Source of the DNA: [Clostridium] scindens
GTDB lineage: Bacteria > Bacillota > Clostridia > Lachnospirales > Lachnospiraceae
Length of the DNA: 64,000 nucleotides
Direction: 5' to 3'
NCBI RefSeq assembly: GCF_019597925.1
Contig: NZ_CP080442.1
Coordinates: 847,001-911,000 of the forward strand
Both the position numbers and the translations under genes were made by a program. This document shows positions 1 through 8,254 of this stretch, one piece after another (positions within the stretch are counted from its first letter, which is position 1; the number at the start of each line of letters is the position of its first letter). The notes beneath the pieces were generated by a model that worked only from the letters and a program-made list of their open reading frames with translations, made no database searches and was not told the DNA's origin.

Positions 1-124
1 TATAGCCCCGTTTGATCTGATTTATGCTGTCTATAAGTACGTTTTTTTGTAGAAATTATTGATTAGGCATAAAAAGTGGGGCGTGATATTCTATTAACGA
101 AATTATGGAAAAGAGGGAAATTAT

Positions 125-1699
125 ATGAAAAAAACACTATTAACGTCTTTATTGTGCGTAGCAATGGCCGTCACATTGATGGCAGGCTGCGGCAGCAAGG
201 CCGAATCCAAGGACTCAAAAAAGCCTGAGAAAAAGAGCAGCGTCGAGACAACGGTGGATGTAGAATCTGCCACCGCTTCGCAGGTAGAGGAATTTTTGAG
301 CGATTCTGATGAAAATACGATGCTTGTCGATGCACGTCCGCAGGAGGCTTATTCAGGCTGGGCGCTGGAGGGAGCGGCAAATGGCGGACATTTGAAGGAC
401 GCGGCTCTATTTTCAGCCCGCTGGCTTGACTGCGAGTATTCTGAGTCTGCCTCCCGCGAGGCTTATCTTGAAAGAGCGCTCAAGGATCAGGATATCACAG
501 AAGATAAGGAAGTGATCGTTTACGATTATACCGGAGAACAGGCACCCGCTGTGGCTGGCTATCTAAAGGAGCAGGGAATCGAAAATGTATCCGTATTCAA
601 GGCAAATGAACTGATTGATGCAGGAACGGATCTTGAATCCTACGAAAACTATGACAGATTCATCCCGACGGAAATCGTCAAGAGCATCTCCGATGTAAAG
701 ACGGGAAAAGAAGAGACTCTGAGCGATGAGGCAAAAGCGGTAGTTGGCGACGACGTCAGCAATGTCGTGCTGGTTGACGTAAGCTGGGGAAATGCGAAGC
801 AGTCTACATATTTCTCAGTTGGCCATGTGCCGGGAGCAGTCCATATTAATACGGACTCCTATGAAAGGCCGCGCGTATATGTGCCGGAGAAGAGATCTGA
901 ATATGCAAAAGAATGGCGTCTGATCTCTTTGGAAGAATTCCGCGACGAAGTCTGCACGCAGTACGGAATCACGAAGGATTCCACGGTAATCTTAACAGGA
1001 ACAGTAACGGATCCCCAGGGACGTCTTGGATTTATGCTGAGATCGCTGGGGGTTAAGGTCTATGCTATGAGCGGAAGCCTGACGGTTTGGAGTTATAATG
1101 GCTATGATCTGGATACAAAAGAGAGTACTCTGGTAACGCCGGAACCGGCAGACAGTTTTGGAGCGGATACGATCCAGAATCCGGATGAGATACTTTGGAT
1201 GGATGACATCAAGGCTATTTTAAATGGAGAGGTGGAAGGACAGGTTGTAGACAACCGCGGAAAAGCGGAATGGAACGGCAAAGAAACCGGATATAGTTAT
1301 CATGATCTGGCAGGACGTATCGATGGATCCATCTGGTGCGCGCAAGGCTCTGAAAAAGAAGGAGAATTTTTTGAGAACGTAGACCATACGCCGAGAACCC
1401 AGAGCGAGCTGAAATCCTACCTGGAGAGCAATGGCCTTGATGTTTCTAAGACGATGGCGTTCTTCTGCGGTGACAGCTGGGGCGCTGCTAAGATAGCCTA
1501 CTGGTGCCAGTCCGCTGATCTTAATACGGTAAAGGAATGGGGCAATGGCTGGATCCCATGGTCAAATGAAGGAAACGAATTTATTGATCATAATGGAAAT
1601 AAAGTACACTATGACAAATATCAGGATGCGCTTCTGGATAAAGATGAAAAGGATGTAAGCGACGGGACGAACATTCTTGACGATGCAACAGAAGAATAA
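125..1699 (+). CDS. Triple-rhodanese lipoprotein
   Basis: Exported lipoprotein: the N-terminus is MKKTLL, a hydrophobic stretch, then a lipobox LMAGC with the lipidated cysteine at about residue 22, followed by a charged Lys/Ser/Glu linker. Three rhodanese-like domains follow at about residues 55-170, 210-340 and 355-495. Rhodanese loops normally carry a catalytic Cys that takes sulfane sulfur. Here the first domain has Asp134 (VYDYTGE) and the second Thr291 (ILTGTVTD) in that place. Only the third has a Cys, Cys448 (AFFCGDSWG). So one domain is probably active and two are binding or structural. It acts outside the membrane, by inference from the lipobox. It heads a cluster with a small exported protein, an MFS carrier and an FAD disulfide oxidoreductase, which suggests extracellular sulfur-compound handling. 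Sure of the domains, not of the substrate. Confidence 0.85.
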   Translation: MKKTLLTSLLCVAMAVTLMAGCGSKAESKDSKKPEKKSSVETTVDVESATASQVEEFLSDSDENTMLVDARPQEAYSGWALEGAANGGHLKDAALFSARWLDCEYSESASREAYLERALKDQDITEDKEVIVYDYTGEQAPAVAGYLKEQGIENVSVFKANELIDAGTDLESYENYDRFIPTEIVKSISDVKTGKEETLSDEAKAVVGDDVSNVVLVDVSWGNAKQSTYFSVGHVPGAVHINTDSYERPRVYVPEKRSEYAKEWRLISLEEFRDEVCTQYGITKDSTVILTGTVTDPQGRLGFMLRSLGVKVYAMSGSLTVWSYNGYDLDTKESTLVTPEPADSFGADTIQNPDEILWMDDIKAILNGEVEGQVVDNRGKAEWNGKETGYSYHDLAGRIDGSIWCAQGSEKEGEFFENVDHTPRTQSELKSYLESNGLDVSKTMAFFCGDSWGAAKIAYWCQSADLNTVKEWGNGWIPWSNEGNEFIDHNGNKVHYDKYQDALLDKDEKDVSDGTNILDDATEE

Positions 1700-1706
1700 T
1701 ATGACA

Positions 1707-1738
1707 ATGTGCTCTTGTTTTTACAGGAGCACATTTGC
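1707..1738 (+). terminator. Hairpin after the rhodanese gene
   Basis: A perfect 9-base-pair stem (AATGTGCTC with GAGCACATT) follows the stop codon. Its 3' flank has only a few T residues, so it may be a weak terminator or an mRNA-processing hairpin that lowers expression of the downstream genes. Confidence 0.4.
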
Positions 1739-1764
1739 TGATATAAAAAGGTGGGAAAGAACAG

Positions 1765-2154
1765 ATGGACAAGAAACGAAGAAATAGATTTTTAATTGCC
1801 CTGGCCTGTATGGCTCTGGTGATCGGCGTGTTCGCGCTGATTACCGTAGTCGTAACGTCAACAACGATGGCGGAAGCGCAGACACAAGCAAATGGAGAAA
1901 CACAGACAGACGGCGGCGAAAAGGAAGAAGCATCCTCCGATTCTTCAGAGAAAAAGGCTGCAAAAAAACTGATTGACAAAACCGTTTCAAGGGAAAAGGT
2001 AAAGAAAAACGTAGGCGAATGGGAGAAGTTCGAAATGAGCAGCGATGGATGCGAGCGGGGAGTTTACGCCGGAAAATTCTACTATAAAGATTTTACCATT
2101 TTTTCCAGAACCTATGATAAAGGAAAGACCTTCCATATCGTATCTGTAAATTAA
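1765..2154 (+). CDS. Small membrane-anchored exported protein
   Basis: A 129-residue protein I do not recognise. The N-terminus is basic (MDKKRRNR), followed by one hydrophobic segment at about residues 9-31, then a low-complexity Gln/Thr/Glu/Ser linker to about residue 65 and a small C-terminal domain with several Lys/Tyr/Phe residues. This fits a signal-anchored protein with an extracellular domain. The start has a GGTGGGAAAG ribosome binding site. It lies between the rhodanese lipoprotein and an MFS carrier, 22 bases before the latter, so it is probably co-transcribed and may be an accessory to one of them. No function can be assigned. Confidence 0.65.
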   Translation: MDKKRRNRFLIALACMALVIGVFALITVVVTSTTMAEAQTQANGETQTDGGEKEEASSDSSEKKAAKKLIDKTVSREKVKKNVGEWEKFEMSSDGCERGVYAGKFYYKDFTIFSRTYDKGKTFHIVSVN

Positions 2155-2176
2155 TGAAAGAAAGAGAGAAAATAGC

Positions 2177-3490
2177 ATGAATAAATTATTAGGGAAGATT
2201 GGAGTCAGAGGCAAGCTTGCTGAAAATTTTGGCGCGATCGTTATCCTGGCGCTCAGTGGATCCGTAATCTTCGGACTTCCTTTCTTCCGATTCGACTATT
2301 ATGACGCATATATCACGACGTACCATCTGACGAACACGCAGATGGGCGTATTTGGAACGGTAATCGGAGCCTTTGGCATCGTATCTTATCTATTCGGCGG
2401 AGTCGTCGCAGATGGCATGTCCGTTAGAAAAATAATCGTAATATCGCTGTTCGGCACAGGGATCGGAGGCCTCCTACACCTTCTGCCGCTGGGATTTGGA
2501 GGCCTTCTGTGCATCTATGCGCTTTGGGGAGTCTCCACGACATTTGCTTTCTGGCCAGCCTGTGTGAAAGCAGTGCGGGTAATGTCCGACAAGGACAGCC
2601 AGGGGAAAGCCTATGGGTTCTTTGAAGGAACGCAGAATATTGGCGGCGCCGTCGTCGCGCTGATTGCAGTCGCCTTTTTTAACTGGGGCGCAGGAAGGAT
2701 GGAGAATGAGGTACTGGCAATGAAGTATGTCATCCTGTTCTATGCATTTGTAAATATCGCAATGGGCGTATTTGCATTTTTTGCGGTAAAGGATGAGAAG
2801 ATGATACTAAATGCGGACCGGGTATCGTTCAAGGGACTTGCAAAAGTACTGAAGAATCCTGCCGTATGGATTATCTGCCTGGTATCGTTCTGCAACCACG
2901 TGTTCTGCCTGTCAATTTATTACTATATTCCATATGTGACGGATATCCTTGGAGCCAGCGTCGCGTTCGGAGCGATGCTCGGCGTCTTCCGTAAGTTTGG
3001 CTCCATCAGCGGCAACATTGTGGGCGGATATCTGGCAGATAAATTCGGCACAGCGCGCTTGATGCTGCTGGCTTTTATCGTAATGTTCGCAGGCCAGGGC
3101 ATGATGCTTATGATGCCGGCAAAGCATTCCAGCGTCGTGGTTGTGGCAGTCTTGTTTGTCACGATCCTCATTTTTTTCCATATGAATTATGCAATGGCGT
3201 GGACTATGATGAGCGAGGGCGCGGTACCTGTGGAGTATTCCGGCACTGCGGCAGGACTGATCTGCACGGCTGGCGCGATTCCGGAGACGTTTGTGTCCAT
3301 CCTTGCCGGGAATATGATCGATCATCATCCGGGCGTGACAGGATTCCGTTACTTCTTCTATTTCCTGACGGCAGTGATCGGGGCAGGATTTGTCCTGATC
3401 CTAATCTGGCGGAAATATCTGAAGCACGCCAAAATTGACAAGTCTAAATTTGACGACAAGGCTATGGAAGACCTGAAGCAATATGTATAG
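2177..3490 (+). CDS. MFS transporter
   Basis: A 437-residue major facilitator superfamily carrier with about 12 hydrophobic segments. The loop between TM2 and TM3 has the family pattern (FGGVVADGMSVRK), with a similar GGYLADKFGTARL loop in the second half, marking the internal duplication. Length is normal for MFS. It is preceded by an AAGAGAGAA ribosome binding site and sits directly after the small exported protein. The C-terminus is charged and cytoplasmic. Substrate cannot be read from the sequence. Its place between a rhodanese lipoprotein and a disulfide oxidoreductase suggests an organic acid or a sulfur compound, which is inference only. Confidence 0.85.
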   Translation: MNKLLGKIGVRGKLAENFGAIVILALSGSVIFGLPFFRFDYYDAYITTYHLTNTQMGVFGTVIGAFGIVSYLFGGVVADGMSVRKIIVISLFGTGIGGLLHLLPLGFGGLLCIYALWGVSTTFAFWPACVKAVRVMSDKDSQGKAYGFFEGTQNIGGAVVALIAVAFFNWGAGRMENEVLAMKYVILFYAFVNIAMGVFAFFAVKDEKMILNADRVSFKGLAKVLKNPAVWIICLVSFCNHVFCLSIYYYIPYVTDILGASVAFGAMLGVFRKFGSISGNIVGGYLADKFGTARLMLLAFIVMFAGQGMMLMMPAKHSSVVVVAVLFVTILIFFHMNYAMAWTMMSEGAVPVEYSGTAAGLICTAGAIPETFVSILAGNMIDHHPGVTGFRYFFYFLTAVIGAGFVLILIWRKYLKHAKIDKSKFDDKAMEDLKQYV

Positions 3491-3599
3491 GCATTAAGAG
3501 CGGTATTTCTCTGTATAGACTTCCCAAAAGCAGCGCAGACTAAGAATAATAGTATGCGTGGACGCGGCATATTGCGCCCATGGCGGGAGGTATAGGAAA

Positions 3600-4937
3600 G
3601 TGAGCGATAGAATCATAGTAATCGGGGCGAACCATGCAGGTACGGCAGCTTTGAACACCATTCTGGACAATTATACGGATAAGGATGTGACTGCGTTTGA
3701 CGCCAATTCCAATATCAGTTTTCTGGGATGCGGCATGGCATTGTGGATCGGGCGGCAGATCAGCGGGCCGGAAGGCCTGTTCTACTCGGACAAGGAGACA
3801 CTGGAGGAAAAAGGGGCGAAAGTGTACCTGGAAACAAAGGTGTCCCGGATCGATTTTGAGAAAAAGACGGTATACGCAATGGATAAGGAAGGCAAGGAGA
3901 TAGAGGCGAATTATGATAAGCTGATCCTTGCCACCGGTTCTCTTCCCATCCAGCCAAAGGTGAAGGGAATGGAACTAAAGAATGTCCAGTTCGTCAAACT
4001 GTACCAGAATGCGGCGGATGTAATTGAGAAACTGGAAGATCCGTCCATCCAAAGAGTCACGATTATCGGAGCCGGCTATATCGGCGTGGAACTGGCAGAG
4101 GCGTTTGCAAGAAACGGGCGCAAGACCACCCTGGTGGACTGTGCGGATACCTGCCTTTCTGCCTATTACGATCCGCAATTCTGTGAGATCATGGAAGAAA
4201 ACTTAAGGGAAAACGGCGTAACAACAGCATTTGGAGAGATGGTCCAGGAAATACAAGGCCAGGGACGCGTGGAGCGGGTAGTGACGGACAAGAATTCTTA
4301 TGATACGGACATGGCCGTTTTTTGCATCGGATTTCGTCCCAATACCCAATATGTGGATGGCAGCCTGGAACTTTTCCGTAATGGGGCATTTCTGGTAGAT
4401 CTGCATCAGCAGACCAGCAGGCCGGAAGTATATGCCATCGGAGACTGCGCGACGGTGTTCAACAATGCAACCCAGAGAACGGACTACATTGCCCTTGCGA
4501 CCAATGCCGTGCGCTCCGGCATCATCGCTGCCCACAATGCGTGCGGAACACCACTTGCATCAGCAGGGGTGCAGGGCTCCAACGCGATCTGCATCTGGGG
4601 GCTTAATATGGTGAGCACGGGAATATCTTTGAAAAGGGCGCTGGAACTTGGCTATGAGGCGGCTGCGGCCGACTATGAAGACTGGCAGAAGGCAGGGTTC
4701 ATAGAAAGCGGCAACGAGAAGGTGCGGATCCGGATCGTCTATGACAAGAAGACGCGGATCATCCTGGGCGCCCAGATGTGCTCGAAATATGATATTTCCA
4801 TGGGAATCCATATGTTCTCCCTTGCAATACAGGAACAGGTTACGATTGACAAGTTAAAACTTCTGGATTTGTTCTTTCTGCCTCATTTTAATCAGCCATA
4901 TAATTATATTACGATGGCGGCGCTGAAGGCAGAATAG
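3600..4937 (+). CDS. FAD-dependent disulfide oxidoreductase (NADH oxidase / CoA-disulfide reductase family)
   Basis: Flavoprotein of the single-cysteine pyridine-nucleotide disulfide oxidoreductase group. I place the start at GTG 3600, which follows a GGGAGG site; this removes 14 residues from the longest frame and puts the FAD-binding IIVIGANHAGTAA motif at the N-terminus. The redox Cys is at about residue 44 in SFLGCGMALW, the position used by water-forming NADH oxidases and CoA-disulfide reductases. A second nucleotide fold (TIIGAGYIGVELAEAF) binds NAD(P)H. The second FAD motif is VYAIGDCATV. Members reduce O2 to water or reduce CoA disulfide or persulfide. The rhodanese neighbour makes persulfide or disulfide reduction plausible, but an NADH oxidase for O2 removal fits an anaerobe equally well. 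Confidence 0.85.
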   Translation: MSDRIIVIGANHAGTAALNTILDNYTDKDVTAFDANSNISFLGCGMALWIGRQISGPEGLFYSDKETLEEKGAKVYLETKVSRIDFEKKTVYAMDKEGKEIEANYDKLILATGSLPIQPKVKGMELKNVQFVKLYQNAADVIEKLEDPSIQRVTIIGAGYIGVELAEAFARNGRKTTLVDCADTCLSAYYDPQFCEIMEENLRENGVTTAFGEMVQEIQGQGRVERVVTDKNSYDTDMAVFCIGFRPNTQYVDGSLELFRNGAFLVDLHQQTSRPEVYAIGDCATVFNNATQRTDYIALATNAVRSGIIAAHNACGTPLASAGVQGSNAICIWGLNMVSTGISLKRALELGYEAAAADYEDWQKAGFIESGNEKVRIRIVYDKKTRIILGAQMCSKYDISMGIHMFSLAIQEQVTIDKLKLLDLFFLPHFNQPYNYITMAALKAE

Positions 4938-5122
4938 TGGATAAGCAAAATTTTTGAACTACAGCACTTCCCGTTATAAAATAGAATTTGTATAATTTTA
5001 TGGCGGGGAGTATGGGGTTCATGCAATTGATAAAGGGAATCTATTTTGACATGGAAAAACAATGATAAGGTTAAAAAAAGTGATAAAAGCAGAAATGATA
5101 AGAAAAATTCCGAAAAATCAAA

Positions 5123-5151
5123 TTGACAAACGATAATTATGATGCTAAAAT
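5123..5151 (+). promoter_or_regulatory. Sigma-A type promoter of the long operon
   Basis: A -35 box TTGACA (5123-5128), a 17-base spacer and a -10 box TAAAAT (5146-5151). The -35 is consensus and the -10 has one mismatch. The predicted start of transcription is near 5158, about 100 bases before the first gene of the 5.3-19 kb operon. No other promoter as good was noticed inside the operon. Confidence 0.75.
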
Positions 5152-5165
5152 CAAATTAAACCTAC

Positions 5166-5177
5166 AGATGTACATCT
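5166..5177. promoter_or_regulatory. Perfect palindrome AGATGTACATCT, likely operator
   Basis: A 12-base perfect palindrome about 8 bases downstream of the predicted transcription start. Its TGTACA core resembles the TGT-N-ACA layout bound by GntR/FadR-type repressors. The FCD-type GntR gene at the end of this operon (19163-19810) is the natural candidate to bind it. Binding is inferred. Confidence 0.5.
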
Positions 5178-5193
5178 ATTTTTTTACCATTGC

Positions 5194-5216
5194 TGATATT
5201 ATCAGAGATAATATCA
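5194..5216. promoter_or_regulatory. Second inverted repeat in the operon leader
   Basis: Half-sites TGATATTATC and GATAATATCA are exact reverse complements separated by AGA. The repeat lies 17 bases downstream of the first palindrome and 42 bases before the chosen start codon. It could be a second operator or an mRNA hairpin; it lacks a following T-run, so it is not a terminator. Confidence 0.5.
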
Positions 5217-5258
5217 AAAGGAATAATAGTAATAATGACAAGAAAGGAAGTAAGAGAG

Positions 5259-6215
5259 ATGAATGGCAGAGAACGCGTGATAGCGGCGATTAGGAAAGAA
5301 CCATTAACGGAAATTCCGTCAAGTTTTTCACTTCATTTCCCAGAAGGATGTGAAAATGGAGAAGAAAGCGTGAAAGCGCATCTGGAATTTTTTGAAAAGA
5401 CAGGCACGGATATTTACAAGATAATGAACGAGAATCTTATGCCTGCATGTGACGGCGTAAGGTGCGGGGATGATTGGAAATTGATACCCAAGTTTTCCCG
5501 GAACGATGCGTGGCTAACAAAGCAGATCGATCTTACCAAGAGAATACTGGACCGGTGCGAGCCCGGACATTTTACCATGGGAACGCTGCACGGAGTCGTG
5601 GCATCCAGCCTTCATTTGATTGAGAAAAGATACGGTTATGACGGAGGGCGTCTGGCACAGCCAGAGCATCTCAGGCAGAATAAGGTGGCTGTGGCGGATG
5701 TATACAAGCGGATCGCGGATATCTTATGCGTGCTGGCGGAGGAATACATAAAGGCTGGATTGGATTCGGTTTACTACGCGGCTTTAGGCGGAGAATACCG
5801 CTACTATACGGATGAAGAATTTGAGACATTTATAGCGCCGCTGGACAAGCAGGTTATGACGGCGATAAGAGAGAGCGGCGGCTACTGCGTGTTACATATA
5901 TGCAAGGACAGGCTGAACATGCGTCGGTATCAAAGTTACAACGACTACGCGGATATTGTGAACTGGGGAATCTACGAAGCGCCATTCTCTCTTGAAGAAG
6001 GAAAGAAATTGTTTCCTGGGACAGCTATCATGGGCGGGCTTGCGAATAGAAGCGGCGTGCTGGTAGAGGGAACGAAGGAAGAGATAGAAGACAGGGTAAG
6101 GCAGATCATAGAAGAGAATGGTAAGACAGGATTCATCTTAGGAGCAGACTGTACCATTCCTACGGAGATTGAATACTGGAGGGTAAGAGCAGCGGCAGAG
6201 GCAGCCAGGAAATAA
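5259..6215 (+). CDS. URO-D/MtaA-family methyltransferase-like protein
   Basis: A 318-residue protein of the uroporphyrinogen-decarboxylase fold (start MNGRERVIAAIRKEP, chosen at ATG 5259 because it follows GGAAGTAAGAGAG; an in-frame upstream ATG adds 23 unlikely residues). The N-terminal NGRERV pattern is typical of the corrinoid/coenzyme-M methyltransferase (MtaA/CmuA) side of the family. A His-x-Cys (VLHICKD) and a later Cys (LGADCTIP) match the zinc ligands that activate the thiol acceptor in MtaA-type enzymes. It is therefore more likely a thiol methyltransferase than a haem enzyme. It is the first gene of an operon with hydantoinase-like, peptide-import and cysteine-breaking genes. A methylated thiol or thioether substrate is plausible but unproven. 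Confidence 0.7.
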   Translation: MNGRERVIAAIRKEPLTEIPSSFSLHFPEGCENGEESVKAHLEFFEKTGTDIYKIMNENLMPACDGVRCGDDWKLIPKFSRNDAWLTKQIDLTKRILDRCEPGHFTMGTLHGVVASSLHLIEKRYGYDGGRLAQPEHLRQNKVAVADVYKRIADILCVLAEEYIKAGLDSVYYAALGGEYRYYTDEEFETFIAPLDKQVMTAIRESGGYCVLHICKDRLNMRRYQSYNDYADIVNWGIYEAPFSLEEGKKLFPGTAIMGGLANRSGVLVEGTKEEIEDRVRQIIEENGKTGFILGADCTIPTEIEYWRVRAAAEAARK

Positions 6216-6227
6216 GGAGGAACGTGT

Positions 6228-8254
6228 ATGTCATACAGATTAGCAGCGGATGTGGGCGGAACCTTTACGGATATTGTTTTATTAAATGATGATACCGGCG
6301 TCTACGAGACGACCAAGGTGCTGACGACTCCTGAGGCGCTGGAAAAAGGAATACTAAAAGGCTTTGATGAATTGGCGGGAGATAAATATGATCAGATAGC
6401 CAGTATTGTCCATGGAACTACTTCTGGACTGAATTCCGTGATCGAACGAAGGGGAGCTCACTGCGCGCTCGTGACGACAAAAGGATTCCGCGACGTGTAT
6501 GAGATTGCCAGAGCCAACCGTCCGGAGATTTATAATATCCACTATCACAAGCCAGAGCCACTGATTCCGAGAAAAGATATATATGAGATCGATGAGCGGG
6601 TTGCTTTTGATGGAACCATTGAAAAAAAGTCACAAAAGAAATGATGCAGGAAGTGACGGAGGCTTTAAAGGGAAAGTATGATTCCATAGCCGTATGCCTG
6701 ATCAACAGTTATGCAAATACGGAGAATGAAAAGGAAGTATGCCGGATTCTGGAAGAGGAACTGGAAGAAGGGACGATCATCACTGCGTCCCATGAGATTG
6801 CGAAAGAATCCAGGGAATACGAAAGAGTGAGCACTTCCGTACTGAATGCATATGTAGCCCCAAGCACAAGAAGGCATGTATTTGCACTGTCGGAAGAACT
6901 TGAAAAAAGAGGCTTTACCGGCACGCTTTATATGATGCAGTCAAGCGGTGGCGTTATACGGGCAGAGATGGCGTCCTCTACCGCCGTATATACGCTGATG
7001 TCCGGCCCGGTCGGCGGAGCAATCGGTGCCAGCGTGATCAACCGGGATAATTTGATCGGATTTGACATAGGCGGTACGAGTTTTGACGTGAGCATCATCG
7101 TGAATAACCGGATGGAGACCACGGTAGAGGCTGAGATCGAGGGATTCCCGGTACTGGCGCCAACCGTCAATGTATTCAGCATTGGCGCGGGAGGCGGAAG
7201 CATCGCATGGAATGAAGCAGGGGGGATGCGTGTAGGCCCACAAAGCGCGGGCGCGATGCCAGGCCCGGTATGTTATGGAAGAGGCGGCGATAAGCCAGCA
7301 CTTACGGATGCCAACCTGGTACTGGGACATATGTCCGCTAAGCATTTTCTGGGCGGCAGGATGGAGATGGATACGCAGAAGACTCTAGACGTATTTGAAG
7401 AGTACGGAAGGCAGTTCGGCCTGGATGCGGTCACTGCCGCGGAAGGCGTCTGCGAGATTGCCAACCACAAGATGGCGGATGCCATCCGGGAACTTACGGT
7501 AAAGCGGGGAATCGATCCAAGGAACTTCTCGATTCTCGCGTTTGGCGGAGCAGGCCCAATGCATGCGGCGCTGATCGCGGAGATGCTGGATATTAAGGAA
7601 GTCATCGTACCGGCTAATCCGGGAGTGTTTTCCGCGTGGGGCATGTTGCATGCGGACATCCGGCATGATACCGGCCGAACCAGGGTATGCCTGCTGTCTT
7701 CGCTGAATGAGGAGGAATTCCACAAGAACTTTGCCGAACTGAAGCAGGAACTGGACGAAGTACTGGAAAAAGAAGGAATCATAGATGATGAAAGAAAATA
7801 TATCTGTGCTCTGGATATGCGTTACTTTGGCCAGGAGTACACCATTTCTGTGGATATTCCGGACGAGTCCGTGTTTGATAAGGATGAAATCGAGAAGTCT
7901 TACAGCGCCATTTATGAGAGGCTATACGGACACCATTCATCCGATAATGTGGTAGAACTGGTGAATTACCGCATGACAGTGCTGGTACCCGTGAACAAGG
8001 CGGCTTCGGGGAGCCGTGCCAGCGATAGCCAGGTTGAGCCTATTGAGAAGATTCAAGGCTACTTTGACGGCAGAAAATATGAGATTGATGTCTATTCCCG
8101 GGAATGTCTTGTAACCGGAAGCGAGATCTCAGGTCCGGCCATCGTGGTCGAACTTACGTCCACGACGATCGTTCCGCCGGGATGGAGGCTGACGGTAGAT
8201 GAAGCCGATAGCATGATAATGAAAAGGATGAACGGAGGTGCGGCAAATGACTGA
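6228..8254 (+). CDS. hyuA: Hydantoinase/oxoprolinase subunit A, split by a -1 shift
   Basis: ATP-dependent amidohydrolase subunit A of the hydantoinase/5-oxoprolinase family, which opens cyclic amides using ATP. Frame 1 runs 6228-6644 and has the N-terminal actin-like motif AADVGGTFTDIVL and VHGTTSGLNSV. The rest lies in the -1 frame to 8254, with FDIGGTSFDVSI, a glycine-rich GAGGGSIAW and FGGAGPMHA. The two parts join with no missing residues (DGTIEKK then VTKEMMQ) at an A7 tract at 6622-6628, giving about 676 residues, normal for HyuA. The A AAA AAG heptamer sits in the phase needed for programmed -1 frameshifting. An extra A would also repair the frame, so mutation or a sequencing error is equally possible. 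The gene overlaps hyuB by 8 bases. Confidence 0.8.
6622..6629 (+). other. A AAA AAG slippery heptamer in hyuA
   Basis: The zero-frame codons are GAA AAA AAG and the next zero-frame stop is about 13 bases on (TGA, 6642-6644). A -1 slip makes the next codon GTC at 6629 and opens the 540-codon downstream frame. A AAA AAG is the most efficient known bacterial -1 slippery site (as in dnaX). The tract has seven A residues; I see only a weak GGA upstream that could act as a stimulating Shine-Dalgarno element. Confidence 0.55.

Larger units (their letters stand above)
4938..5258. other. Intergenic control region of the long operon
   Basis: This AT-rich stretch of about 320 bases holds no convincing gene. 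It contains one strong promoter and two inverted repeats, each annotated separately. The first 150 bases show no clear terminator for the oxidoreductase gene. Confidence 0.7.

Noticed and set aside
4938..5122. A riboswitch or terminator in the gap after the oxidoreductase gene
   Set aside because: The sequence is AT-rich with no stable hairpin or known conserved element that I could recognise.
7273..7782. A 169-codon minus-strand open frame inside hyuA
   Set aside because: It lies fully within a well-supported gene, has no ribosome site and shows low-complexity Ser/Pro composition typical of an antisense frame.
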